Part shown: positions 8,274-16,374 of the stretch, piece by piece
Position numbering within the stretch: position 1 is the first letter of the stretch
How the letters are laid out: the number at the start of each line of letters is the position of its first letter
Assembly (NCBI RefSeq): GCF_014193425.1
Contig: NZ_JACHZG010000001.1
Location: forward strand, 3,534,001 to 3,598,000
Source of the DNA: Microlunatus antarcticus
GTDB taxonomy: Bacteria > Actinomycetota > Actinomycetes > Propionibacteriales > Propionibacteriaceae
DNA length: 64,000 nt
Direction of reading: 5' to 3'
The notes under the pieces: model-generated
What the model was told of the DNA's origin: nothing
What the model saw: only the letters and a program-made list of their open reading frames with translations
The model's database searches: none
Made by a program: the position numbers and the translations under genes

Positions 8274-8558
8274 TCAGCCGGGGATGAGGCCTTCGGAGGA
8301 CTCGGCCAGGAGGGCCTCGACGTCGGCGAGGCTGGAGCCGACGTCCGGCAGGATCAGCTCGGAGTCGACGATCTGGTCGTCGGCGACCGGCGTGCCGAGC
8401 GAGCGCACCTCGGCGAGGAGCTCGGCCAGCGCGTGCGCCAGCTGGTCCTCGTCCTGCTGCGCGACCGCCTGCTCGACCTGGTCGTCGAGGGCGTTGAGCC
8501 CGTCGACGGCCGAGGCCGGCACGTCCCACTGACCCTCGCCGAGGATGCGGACGATCAT
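8274..8558 (-). CDS. PspA-associated protein (PspAA)
   Basis: This 94-residue acidic protein (MIVRILGEGQWDVP start, helical middle, ending SSEGLIPG) matches the small PspAA family encoded beside PspA in actinobacteria. It is thought to modulate PspA in the membrane-stress response. Its ATG overlaps the pspA stop by 4 bp, so the pair is co-translated. The C-terminal end lies only about 20 bp from the palindromic element that truncates the convergent gene. Confidence 0.85.
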   Translation of the reverse strand: MIVRILGEGQWDVPASAVDGLNALDDQVEQAVAQQDEDQLAHALAELLAEVRSLGTPVADDQIVDSELILPDVGSSLADVEALLAESSEGLIPG

Positions 8559-9412
8559 CGGAGGTCCCCCGCGTTCGGCTGGGCCGGCTGCACCGGTGCT
8601 GCGGGCTGGCTCTGGTAGTCGGTGGCCGCGACCGGCGCCTGCGGGGCGGGCTGGCCCTCGAGCGCCGACGCCTGGCCGCCGCCGATCGCCTGCGTGCCGC
8701 CGGCGGGACCGCCGCCGATCGACGCCTTCATCCGGCTGAGCTCGTTCTCGACGTCGGAGGTCGACGCGAGCTGCTCGAGCTCCATGGTGATGTCGTCCTT
8801 CTGCGTCCCGGTCGCGTCGTCGAGCGCGCCGCTAGCGAGCAGCTCGTCGATCGCGCCGGCGCGCGCCTGCAGCTGCAGCGTCTTGTCCTCGGCCCGCTGG
8901 ACCGCGAGGCCGACGTCGCCCATCTCCTCGCTGATGCCCGAGAACGCCTCGCCGATCCGGCTCTGCGCCTCGGCGGCGGAATACGTCGCCTTGATCGTCT
9001 CCTTCTTGGTGCGGAAGGCGTCGACCTTGGCCTGCAGCCGCTGGCTGGCCCGGACGAGCTTCTCCTCCTCGCCCTGCAGCTGCGCGTGCTGCGCCTGCAG
9101 GTCGGTGAGCTGCTGCTGGATCCCGGAACGACGCGTGAGCGCCTCGCGGGCCAGGTCCTCACGGCCGACCTCGAGCGCCTTCTGCGCCTGCTGGGTCAGC
9201 TTGTCGGACTGCGTGCTGAGCCCGTTGGCCTGCAGCTCGATGCGCTTGCGGCTGGTCGCCACGTCGGCCACCCCGCGACGCACCTTCTGCAGGAGCTCGA
9301 GCTGACGCTGGTAGGAGTAGTCCAGCGTCTGCCGCGGGTCTTCGTACTTGTCCAAGGTCTTGTCCGCCTTGGCTCGGAAGATCAGGGACATGCGCTGAAA
9401 GATGCCGGCCAT
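8555..9412 (-). CDS. pspA: PspA/IM30 family phage-shock protein
   Basis: This 285-residue protein is almost entirely helical: MAGIFQRMSLIFRAKADKTLDKYEDP is the typical start (amphipathic helix 0), followed by a long coiled coil with a Gln/Ala/Lys/Glu pattern. The last 50 residues are a Gly/Gln/Pro/Ala-rich tail not found in E. coli PspA. It binds the inner leaflet and stabilises stressed membrane. The ATG at 9412 was chosen over an extension to 9568 because the family N-terminus is exact there. It is the first gene of a two-gene operon with PspAA. Confidence 0.92.
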   Translation of the reverse strand: MAGIFQRMSLIFRAKADKTLDKYEDPRQTLDYSYQRQLELLQKVRRGVADVATSRKRIELQANGLSTQSDKLTQQAQKALEVGREDLAREALTRRSGIQQQLTDLQAQHAQLQGEEEKLVRASQRLQAKVDAFRTKKETIKATYSAAEAQSRIGEAFSGISEEMGDVGLAVQRAEDKTLQLQARAGAIDELLASGALDDATGTQKDDITMELEQLASTSDVENELSRMKASIGGGPAGGTQAIGGGQASALEGQPAPQAPVAATDYQSQPAAPVQPAQPNAGDLR

Positions 9413-9640
9413 GTTGGTCTCGGAGGTCCTTCCTGGGCCGAGGAGCGGTGCGGGACGTTCGACGAACCCTCCGCGCGAACAGGCCCCCACCGTATCTCCG
9501 GCGCGGGAAGCCCGGTCGTGCGCGGGCCCCGGGGTTTCGGTTTCCGGGGTGAACCCTGGGAGGATCAAGGGTCAGGACGGCCTGCAGCGGTGCGGTCCTC
9601 ACCACCCGCGAGCGGCGCGGGGACGAGCGAGAGGCAGTCA

Positions 9641-10210
9641 GTGGCAATCTTCCGACGCGGGACGAGCGACGGGTCCACGGCGACGACGCCCACGACCCCC
9701 GAGCCCGCGGTCCGCGACCCCTCGGGCCGCAAGCCCGGGCCGACGCCGAGCCGCAAGGAGGCGGAGGCCGCGCGCCGCCAGCGCGTGACGCAGACGTACA
9801 GCAAGAAGGAGTCCCGAGCCCTCGCCTCGCGGCAGAACCGCAGCGAGCGCATGCAGGCCATGGCGGCCCGCGACAACACGCCGGCGAAGGCGCTCATGCG
9901 CGACCACGTCGACGCCCGCTTCAGCATCGGCGAGGTGCTGCTGCCGGCCCTGGTGCTGATCCTCGCGACCAGCTTCCTCAACACGATCTACCCCCGCGCC
10001 GCCGCGATCGGCACGGTCGTCATGTACGCGTACGTGCTGGCCGTGATCTTCGACCTCTTCCTGATGTGGCGCAGCTACAAGAAGGTGCTGGCCGCCCGCC
10101 TGCCGGGGACCACCACGAAGGGCCTGCTCTTCTACGGCGCCAACCGGGCCATCCAGATCCGCCGCTTCCGCATCCCGCAGCCCCGCGTCAAGCGCGGCGA
10201 GAAGTACTGA
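9641..10210 (+). CDS. DUF3043 membrane protein
   Basis: This 189-residue protein has a charged cytoplasmic N-terminus (about 95 residues, rich in Arg/Lys/Gln, containing a KKESRALASRQNRSERMQAM helix), two membrane segments (about 98-116 and 124-143), and a basic tail (RRFRIPQPRVKRGEKY). This is the DUF3043 architecture, widespread in actinobacteria and of unknown function. The GTG at 9641 starts the conserved FRRG segment. It lies where M. tuberculosis has Rv2206 (from memory). A basic helix before two TM segments suggests membrane-surface binding. Confidence 0.85.
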   Translation: MAIFRRGTSDGSTATTPTTPEPAVRDPSGRKPGPTPSRKEAEAARRQRVTQTYSKKESRALASRQNRSERMQAMAARDNTPAKALMRDHVDARFSIGEVLLPALVLILATSFLNTIYPRAAAIGTVVMYAYVLAVIFDLFLMWRSYKKVLAARLPGTTTKGLLFYGANRAIQIRRFRIPQPRVKRGEKY

Positions 10211-10215
10211 GCCGG

Positions 10216-10455
10216 ATGGCGAGCAAGGACGACCTGCTGGAGTGGCACTGGCGGTCGGACCGACCCGCCGGGGCCCGCGGCTCGGGCCCGACCCGCCCGG
10301 TGGGCACCGAGCAGTTCCCGTCCCAGGGCGAGGCCGAGAGCTGGCTCGGGGAGGTCTACCCCGACCTGCTCGCGTCCGGCGTCCACGCGGTCAGCCTCTA
10401 CGACGGCGACCGCTTCGTGTACGGGCCGATGAGCCTGGAGCCCGACCCCGGCTGA
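10216..10455 (+). CDS. Small conserved hypothetical protein
   Basis: This 79-residue soluble protein (MASKDDLLEWHWRSDRP start) begins 5 bp after the DUF3043 stop and so is probably in the same transcript. The second half (EAESWLGEVYPDLLASGV and YDGDRFVYGPMSLEP) looks like one helix followed by two strands. I do not recognise a named family. Codon use is like the neighbours, with GC-rich third positions, which supports it being real. Confidence 0.6.
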   Translation: MASKDDLLEWHWRSDRPAGARGSGPTRPVGTEQFPSQGEAESWLGEVYPDLLASGVHAVSLYDGDRFVYGPMSLEPDPG

Positions 10456-10473
10456 CGCTCGGCGGGACCTGCG

Positions 10474-10479
10474 TAGGGT
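10474..10479 (+). promoter_or_regulatory. Putative -10 box of leaderless NUDIX gene
   Basis: TAGGGT ends 7 nt before the GTG at 10487, with no ribosome-binding site between. Confidence 0.5.
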
Positions 10480-10486
10480 CCCTCTC

Positions 10487-10972
10487 GTGCCGGTGCCCGA
10501 GTTCATCCTGCAGCTGCGTCGCGGGGTCGGTCACGACCCGCTCTTCCTCACCGGGGTGACGGCGGTCGTGGTGCGTCACGACGAGGCCGGGACGCCCGAG
10601 GTGCTGTACGGGCGTCGGGCGGACAACGGCCTGTGGGCGCTGCCGTCGGGCATCGTCGAGCCGGGCGAGCAGCCCGGGAGCACGGTCGTGCGCGAGGTCC
10701 TCGAGGAGCTGCGCGTCGAGGCCGAGGCGGAACGGCTCGCGCTGGTCACCACCGACCCGCCCATCACCTACCCGAACGGCGACGTCTGCCAGTTCGTCAG
10801 CCTGACCTTCCGCTGCCGCTACCTGGGCGGCGAGGCGGCGGTCGGTGACGACGAGAGCCTCGAGGTGGCGTGGCGGCGGGCCGACGACCCGCCGACGGAC
10901 CTCGACGCGCTGCAACGGCGCCGCCTCGCGGTCGCCCTCACCGACGACTCAGCCTGCGTCTTCGACCGCTGA
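10487..10972 (+). CDS. NUDIX hydrolase
   Basis: This 161-residue protein carries a full Nudix box, GIVEPGEQPGSTVVREVLEEL, with the catalytic REVLEEL helix near residues 68-75. These enzymes hydrolyse nucleoside diphosphates linked to another group. The N-terminus (PVPEFILQLRRGVGHDPLFLTGVTAVVVR) is typical of actinobacterial NUDIX proteins of unassigned substrate. It is convergent with the small membrane protein at 10949, and their 3' ends overlap by 24 bp. Confidence 0.88.
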   Translation: MPVPEFILQLRRGVGHDPLFLTGVTAVVVRHDEAGTPEVLYGRRADNGLWALPSGIVEPGEQPGSTVVREVLEELRVEAEAERLALVTTDPPITYPNGDVCQFVSLTFRCRYLGGEAAVGDDESLEVAWRRADDPPTDLDALQRRRLAVALTDDSACVFDR

Positions 10973-11293
10973 GGGCCGACCGTCCCGCGGGCGGCGCCGC
11001 AGGTCGGCGACCAGCAGCGCTCCGCCGAACCCGGCCATCAGGACGCCCAGGCCGGCGACGACGGGCTGCGCCGAGCGGCGCGTGGCGATGCGCTGCTCGT
11101 ACGTCTGGCCCTCCGACCCGTCGGCCTTGAGGCACACCGAGCCCGGCGTCATGACGGCGTCGTGGCAGCGGAGCGCGGGCGAGCCGCCGAGCGTGAGGGC
11201 GTACCCGATCACGACCAGCCCGGCCAGCAGCAGCACCAGGTGGGCCACCCGGGTCCGCGTACGCCCGGTCCGGGGGGTGTCGACGGCGGTCAC
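10949..11293 (-). CDS. Small two-TM membrane protein
   Basis: This 114-residue protein has two membrane segments (about residues 15-33 and 80-98) and an extracytoplasmic loop with two cysteines ([18 protein letters not shown]). The MxPGxxC loop recurs in small actinobacterial membrane proteins of unknown function. The GTG overlaps the gcvT stop (GTGA), so it is translationally coupled to gcvT. A direct role in glycine cleavage is not implied. Confidence 0.7.
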   Translation of the reverse strand: MTAVDTPRTGRTRTRVAHLVLLLAGLVVIGYALTLGGSPALRCHDAVMTPGSVCLKADGSEGQTYEQRIATRRSAQPVVAGLGVLMAGFGGALLVADLRRRPRDGRPSAVEDAG

Positions 11294-12417
11294 CGGACGT
11301 GGGACGGGACGAAGGGCGGACGGACGACGCGGAACGGCTCGCGCCGGGCACGGACGTCCACGGTCACCTCGTCGTCCTCGGTCACCGCGGCGTCGAGCAG
11401 GGCGAGCGCCACGCCGGCCTTCAGCGAGGGCGAGAACGTGCCGGAGGTCACGACGCCGACCTCGGACCCGTCCGGGTCGCGCACGACCATGCCGGCGCGC
11501 GGGATGCCGCGCCCGTCGGCGCGCAGGCCGCGCAGCACCCGGGTCGGCCCGGCCTGCTTCTCCGCGCGCAGCGCCTCCGCACCCTGGAACGTCGGCTTCG
11601 ACCACCCGACGGCCCAGCCCAGCCGGGCCTGCACGGCGGTGATCGTGGAGGACAGGTCCTGCCCGTGCAGCGGGTAGCCCATCTCGGTCCGCAGCGTGTC
11701 GCGGGCCCCGAGCCCGGCGAGTCGCAGGCCTGACGGCGCGCCGGCCGCGACCAGCGCGTCCCACACCGCCGGCGCCGCCGCGGTCGGGACGAGCAGCTCG
11801 TAGCCGCGCTCGCCGGTGTAGCCCGTACGGCAGACCACGACCTCCGCGCCGCCGACCTCGGTCACGGCGAAGGCCATGTAGTCCAGCCCGAGCGGCAGCC
11901 CGGCGGCGGTCAGCACCGCGTCGGCCCGCGGGCCCTGCAGGGCGAGGACGGCGAGGTCGTGGTGGCGGTCCTGGACGACCACGCCCTCCGGAGCGGCGGC
12001 CTCGAGGTCCGCGGCCACGGCGGCGGCGTTCGCGGCGTTGGGCACGAGGAGCAGCTCGTCGGGCCCGGTCAGGTAGGCGATCAGGTCGTCGACCACGCCG
12101 CCGTCCGGGTTGGCCAGCAGCGTGTACTGCGCCTGCCCGGGACCGATGCGTCCGAGGTCGTTGGTCAGGACGGTGTTGACGAAGGCGAGCGCGCCCGGCC
12201 CGGTGACGCCGACCTTGCCGAGGTGGCTGACGTCGAACAGCCCGACGGCCTCGCGGACCGCGGTGTGCTCGGCGAGCACGCCGCCGCCGGCGTACTCGAC
12301 CGGCATCGACCAGCCGCCGAACGCGGCGAAGCGCGCTCCGGCCGCGACGTGCCGCTCGTGCAGCGGCGAGGTCCGCAGCTGCTCGGGCGGCGTCTCGGTC
12401 GCCTCGTCGGTGCTCAC
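11290..12417 (-). CDS. gcvT: Aminomethyltransferase, glycine cleavage T protein
   Basis: This 375-residue protein moves the aminomethyl group from lipoyl-H protein to tetrahydrofolate. It has the full GcvT fold: [36 protein letters not shown] at the N-terminus, [16 protein letters not shown], the central [12 protein letters not shown], and [19 protein letters not shown]. The C-terminal barrel domain is present ([21 protein letters not shown]). No gcvP or gcvH is in the window, as in M. tuberculosis where gcvT is also separate. It diverges from pepA across 78 bp. No glycine riboswitch is visible upstream. Confidence 0.95.
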   Translation of the reverse strand: MSTDEATETPPEQLRTSPLHERHVAAGARFAAFGGWSMPVEYAGGGVLAEHTAVREAVGLFDVSHLGKVGVTGPGALAFVNTVLTNDLGRIGPGQAQYTLLANPDGGVVDDLIAYLTGPDELLLVPNAANAAAVAADLEAAAPEGVVVQDRHHDLAVLALQGPRADAVLTAAGLPLGLDYMAFAVTEVGGAEVVVCRTGYTGERGYELLVPTAAAPAVWDALVAAGAPSGLRLAGLGARDTLRTEMGYPLHGQDLSSTITAVQARLGWAVGWSKPTFQGAEALRAEKQAGPTRVLRGLRADGRGIPRAGMVVRDPDGSEVGVVTSGTFSPSLKAGVALALLDAAVTEDDEVTVDVRARREPFRVVRPPFVPSHVR

Positions 12418-12482
12418 TGGTCTCCTCCGCGGCCGCTGTCAACCGGGTCCGTGGGGCCCGGTTCGATCGCAGGCGAACCTAC

Positions 12483-12488
12483 TAGCCT
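12483..12488 (+). promoter_or_regulatory. Putative -10 box of leaderless pepA
   Basis: TAGCCT ends 7 nt before the GTG at 12496. No Shine-Dalgarno sequence is present. Confidence 0.5.
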
Positions 12489-12495
12489 GACCGAC

Positions 12496-13998
12496 GTGCC
12501 GACTCCTGTGCTGCCCACGCTCACCCTCGCGACGTCCCTGCCCCGAGGCCCGGTGGTCCTGGTCGTCGGCCTCGGCGCCGAGGGGGTCCGCTCGGTCCCG
12601 GCCGCGGTCGACCAGGCGTACGCGGCGCGCTTCGGCAGCGACGTCGCCGCGCTCGCGACCTCGGTCGGCGCCACGGCCAAGGCCGGGCACACGCGCACGC
12701 TGCCGGGCGTCGACGACGTCCGCGTCGTCGTGGTCGGGCTGGGCACCGACGGCGTCGACGCCCCGGCGCTGCGCGACGCGGCCGCCTCGGGCGTGCGTCA
12801 GGCCGGCGGCCTGGCCGAGGACGGGGCCACCGTCGACGTCGTCGTCGCCCTGGGCGCCACGACCGCCGAGGAGGCGCTGGCGGTGTCCGCGGGCGCCCTG
12901 CTGGGGACGTACGCGTACGCCGGCGTCACCGCCAAGGAGACCCCGGCCAAGATCGGCACGATTGCGGTGCTGCACGACGGCGACGCCCGTACGGCCGCCG
13001 GTGAGGACGTCGCCCGGGTCGCGAGCGTGCTGGCGACCGCGGTCGCCACGGCCCGCGAGTGGGTCAACGTCCCGGCCAACCTGCTCTACCCCGAGTCGTT
13101 CGCCGACGAGGTCGAGACCCTGGCCAAGGGGACGAAGCTCAAGGTCGAGGTCCTGGACGAGACCGAGCTGGCCGCGCAGGGCTACGGGGGCCTGATGGCC
13201 GTGGGCGGCGGCTCTGCGCGCCCGCCCCGCCTCGTCCGGCTGACCTACCGCCCGCGCGGCGCCACGGCGCACCTCGCCCTCGTGGGCAAGGGCATCACCT
13301 TCGACACCGGCGGGCTGAACCTCAAGCCGGCCGACGGGATGTACACGATGAAGTGCGACATGGCCGGCGCCGCCGCCGTGCTCGCCGCGACGTGGGCGAT
13401 CGCCGAGCTCGGGCTCCCCGTGCAGGTCACCGCCTACGGCGCCCTCGCCGAGAACATGCCGTCCGGCTCGGCCTACCGGCCCTCCGACGTGCTGACGATC
13501 TACGGCGGCACGACGGTCGAGAACGCCAACTCCGACGCCGAGGGCCGTCTGGTCATGGCCGACGCGCTGGCCCGCAGCAACGCCGACTCCCCCGACCTGG
13601 TCGTCGACGTGGCCACCTTGACGGGGGCCGCGATCGTCGCGCTGGGCGACCGGACCGCGGGCGTCATGGCGACCGACGACCCCACGGCGCGCCGCGTGCT
13701 CGACGCGGCCGACCGCGCGGGCGAGCCGTTCTGGCAGCTGCCCATCCCGCCGGAGACGCGGGGCAAGCTCGACTCCACCGTCGCCGACCTCCGCTCGTCG
13801 GGCACCGACCGGGCAGGCGGCGCGCTCGCGGCGGCCGCGTTCCTGCGGGAGTTCGTGGACGCCGGGACGCCGTGGGCCCACCTCGACATCGCGGGTCCGG
13901 CCTTCCGCACCGGCTCGGCCGAGGGCGCCTTCAGCGCGGGCGGCACCGGGGTCGGGGTCGTCACGCTGGTCGAGCTGGCGCGCACGCTGGCCGGCTGA
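12496..13998 (+). CDS. pepA: Leucyl aminopeptidase (M17)
   Basis: This 500-residue two-metal aminopeptidase has a variable N-terminal macro-like domain and a catalytic C-terminal domain. Metal and substrate residues lie in KGITFDTGGLNLKP (Lys265, Asp270), TMKCDMAGAAAV and NSDAEGRLVMADAL; the usual NTDAEGR has Ser for Thr. DVATLTGAAIVALG follows. The GTG at 12496 is set by the -10 box just upstream; a longer frame from 11959 would cover the divergent gcvT. It corresponds to pepB (Rv2213) of the mycobacterial neighbourhood as remembered. It acts in cytoplasmic peptide turnover. Confidence 0.95.
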   Translation: MPTPVLPTLTLATSLPRGPVVLVVGLGAEGVRSVPAAVDQAYAARFGSDVAALATSVGATAKAGHTRTLPGVDDVRVVVVGLGTDGVDAPALRDAAASGVRQAGGLAEDGATVDVVVALGATTAEEALAVSAGALLGTYAYAGVTAKETPAKIGTIAVLHDGDARTAAGEDVARVASVLATAVATAREWVNVPANLLYPESFADEVETLAKGTKLKVEVLDETELAAQGYGGLMAVGGGSARPPRLVRLTYRPRGATAHLALVGKGITFDTGGLNLKPADGMYTMKCDMAGAAAVLAATWAIAELGLPVQVTAYGALAENMPSGSAYRPSDVLTIYGGTTVENANSDAEGRLVMADALARSNADSPDLVVDVATLTGAAIVALGDRTAGVMATDDPTARRVLDAADRAGEPFWQLPIPPETRGKLDSTVADLRSSGTDRAGGALAAAAFLREFVDAGTPWAHLDIAGPAFRTGSAEGAFSAGGTGVGVVTLVELARTLAG

Positions 13999-14396
13999 GA
14001 CACCGGGCGGGAGGAGCCGCGCCGACCCCCCTGGACCAGCGCGGCTCCGGCGTGGGTGACCGCCCCCGGAAGGGGCCCGGCGTCGTGCGCCCGGCCCTCC
14101 ACCCACACGTCTCTCGGGTCAACCACCCGGCACCTCCTCGAGGGAGGTGCCGGGCGGGACCACGAGTGAACCGCACCGGCGGCGCCCCGGCGCCCAGGTG
14201 GCCATCCCACCCCTGGCACGCCCCCCGCCGGCACGGAGTGCGGAGCGCGCGGCCCAGAGGGCCGAGGACTTGTCAGGTAGTCCCCCGAAGGACGCCCGCA
14301 CTGGTCGAGATTCGGAGCGGGCCGGACTGAGGTTTGGGTGGGGCGGGACTGATCGGGCGGCTTTGCGGTGTGGCCTGCGCCACGTCCGGGCGTCCG
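13999..14396. other. 398-bp intergenic region between convergent genes
   Basis: This is the only long gap in the window. It holds one strong hairpin (14126-14154) and otherwise GC-rich sequence in which I see no credible gene, RNA or promoter. Confidence 0.6.
14126..14154. terminator. Hairpin terminator after pepA
   Basis: A perfect 12-bp stem (CCCGGCACCTCC pairing GGAGGTGCCGGG) with a 5-nt loop lies between the convergent pepA and the 14397-14729 gene. There is no T-run, as is usual in actinobacteria. Confidence 0.75.
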
Positions 14397-14729
14397 TCAG
14401 CGCAGGTCGGGGTGCTTCTTGTTGCGCGTGTTGTAGTCGCGCATCCGCTGCGGGTAGCCGACCACCGCGGCGTCGTAGCCGGGGATCTGGAGCGACTCCG
14501 CGAAGGCGTGCGCCCACTGCGGCGACGGCACGACACGCCGGGTCCACTCGCCGTCGTACGCCACCAGCAGCAGGGTCGTCCGGGTCACCGACGTCTGCGG
14601 CTCCACGAAGGCCTCGACCCCGCGCCGGCTCCGCGCGAAGGTCGTCAGGTGAGTGGTGGTGGCCTCGTCGACCTTGCCCGACGCACCGCCGCGTCGCACC
14701 TTGCCCCTGGCGCGGCTGAACAGACCCAT
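14397..14729 (-). CDS. Conserved actinobacterial small protein
   Basis: This 110-residue protein starts MGLFSRARGKVRRGG and has a mixed alpha/beta body with TLLLVAYDGEWTRR and GYPQRMRDYNTRNKKHP near the end. Databases often label related proteins 'oxidoreductase', but I see no cofactor motif and do not accept that name. The gene diverges from lpdA with about 100 bp between and is convergent with pepA. Confidence 0.7.
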   Translation of the reverse strand: MGLFSRARGKVRRGGASGKVDEATTTHLTTFARSRRGVEAFVEPQTSVTRTTLLLVAYDGEWTRRVVPSPQWAHAFAESLQIPGYDAAVVGYPQRMRDYNTRNKKHPDLR

Positions 14730-14830
14730 GACCCGAGTTTAATTGCCTCCGCTCCGCTCCGGCGCGGATCGTGCGGTGGTCGGGTCGAGCGCTCCGGCTG
14801 GCCGTCCCGCCCCGGGCGGACAATGGGTGG

Positions 14831-16237
14831 ATGAGCGAAGACGCGTACGACCTGGTGGTGCTGGGCGCGGGGAGCGGGGGCTACGCCTGCGCGCTGCGGG
14901 CGGCGCAGCTCGGGCTGCGCGTGGCCCTGGTGGAACGTGACCTCGTCGGCGGCACGTGCCTGCACTACGGCTGCATCCCGACCAAGGCGATCCTGCACGC
15001 GGCCGAGGTGGCCGACGGTGCCCGGGACGGCGCCCGCTTCGGGGTCCACGTCAGCGTGGACAAGATCGACCTCGCCGGCGTCCGGTCGTACGCGGAGGGG
15101 GTCGTCGCCCGCCTCTACAAGGGCCTGACCGGGCTCGTGTCCTCCCGCGGGATCACCGTCGTCACGGGCGAAGGGCGTCTGGTGCCCGGAGACGGCGTCC
15201 CGGCCGTCCAGGTCGACGGCCGCACGCTCACCGCCCCGTACGTCGTGCTGGCGACCGGCTCGCAGTCCAAGTCCCTGCCCGGCCTGGTGCCCGACGGCGA
15301 ACGCGTGCTGACCAGCACCGACGCGATCCGCCTGCAGACCCTGCCGACGTCCGCGGTGGTGCTCGGCGGCGGTGTGATCGGCGTCGAGCTCGCGTCCGCG
15401 TGGCGCTCCTTCGGGGTCGAGGTGACCGTCGTCGAGGCGCTCGACCGCCTCGTCCCGGGCGAGGACCCGGCCGCGTCGGCGGCCCTGCTGCGCGCGTTCC
15501 GCAAGCGCGGGATCACGGTGCGCACGGCGAGCCCGGTGCGTTCCGTGGAGACCCTCCCGACCGGCGTCCGGGTGGCGCTCGACGACAAGGACGGCACGAC
15601 GCTGGAGGCGGACCTCGTCCTCGTGGCGGTCGGCCGCGGTCCACGTTCCGCGGGGATGGGCTACGAGGAGGCGGGCGTGACGCTCGACCGCGGCTACGTC
15701 ACCGTCGACGACCGCCTGCGCACCTCGGTGCCCGACGTGTACGCCGTCGGCGACCTGGTCCTGGGGCTGCAGCTCGCCCACCGCGGCTTCGCCCACGGGA
15801 TCTTCGTGGCCGAGGACGTCGCGCACCGCACGGGCCGCCTCGACCGCGCTCCGGTCCTGGTCCCCGACGAGCAGATCCCGCGCGTCACCTACTGCGACCC
15901 CGAGGTCGCGTCGGTGGGGCTGAGCGAGGAGGTGGCACGGGCCCGCTTCGGCGACGTCGAGACCCAGACGTACGACCTCGCCGGCAACGGCAAGGCGCAG
16001 ATCCTCCAGACCTCGGGCTTCGTGAAGCTCGTCCGGCGCACCGACGGGCCCGTCGTCGGCGTGCACATGGTGGGGGCCCGGGTCGGCGAGCTGATCGGCG
16101 AGGCGCAGCTCATCACCTCCTGGGAGGCCTGGCCCGACGAGGTCGCGTCGCTGCCGCACGCGCACCCGACGCTGGACGAGGCCCTGGGCGAGGCGCACCT
16201 GGCCCTCGCGGGCCGCCCGCTGCACGCGCACCGCTGA
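14831..16237 (+). CDS. lpdA: Dihydrolipoyl dehydrogenase (E3)
   Basis: This 468-residue flavoprotein reoxidises dihydrolipoyl groups of 2-oxoacid dehydrogenases and glycine cleavage with NAD. The FAD-binding fold opens with LVVLGAGSGGYACALRA. The redox disulfide is GGTCLHYGCIPTK (Cys43/Cys48), the NAD fold is VVLGGGVIGVELAS, and the second FAD motif is VYAVGDL. The C-terminal HAHPTLDEALGEAH supplies the active-site His-Glu pair to the partner subunit. The start is the ATG at 14831. It lies 137 bp before sucB, forming a lipoyl-enzyme unit. Confidence 0.96.
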   Translation: MSEDAYDLVVLGAGSGGYACALRAAQLGLRVALVERDLVGGTCLHYGCIPTKAILHAAEVADGARDGARFGVHVSVDKIDLAGVRSYAEGVVARLYKGLTGLVSSRGITVVTGEGRLVPGDGVPAVQVDGRTLTAPYVVLATGSQSKSLPGLVPDGERVLTSTDAIRLQTLPTSAVVLGGGVIGVELASAWRSFGVEVTVVEALDRLVPGEDPAASAALLRAFRKRGITVRTASPVRSVETLPTGVRVALDDKDGTTLEADLVLVAVGRGPRSAGMGYEEAGVTLDRGYVTVDDRLRTSVPDVYAVGDLVLGLQLAHRGFAHGIFVAEDVAHRTGRLDRAPVLVPDEQIPRVTYCDPEVASVGLSEEVARARFGDVETQTYDLAGNGKAQILQTSGFVKLVRRTDGPVVGVHMVGARVGELIGEAQLITSWEAWPDEVASLPHAHPTLDEALGEAHLALAGRPLHAHR

Positions 16238-16275
16238 CCTCCACCGGCGCGCGGCGGTGCCTGGCGGGGCACCGC

Positions 16276-16281
16276 TAGGCT
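16276..16281 (+). promoter_or_regulatory. Putative -10 box for sucB
   Basis: TAGGCT lies 93 nt before the sucB ATG. Unlike the leaderless genes nearby, sucB also has an AAGGAG ribosome-binding site about 13 nt before its start. Confidence 0.35.
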
Positions 16282-16374
16282 GACCTCGTCCGGGCCTGAT
16301 CCGTCGGGCTGCCGACCCACGGTCGTGCAGCCGGACCGAGCCCAACGTCGCGCGAGAAGGAGCACCACACCGCC

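Noticed and set aside
8197-8532. C-terminal extension of the endonuclease-like protein
   Set aside because: It passes through a palindromic repeat and antisense to PspAA, and has no family similarity.
12418-12495. Glycine riboswitch before gcvT
   Set aside because: The spacer is only 78 bp and is shared with the divergent pepA promoter; no glycine-aptamer core was seen.
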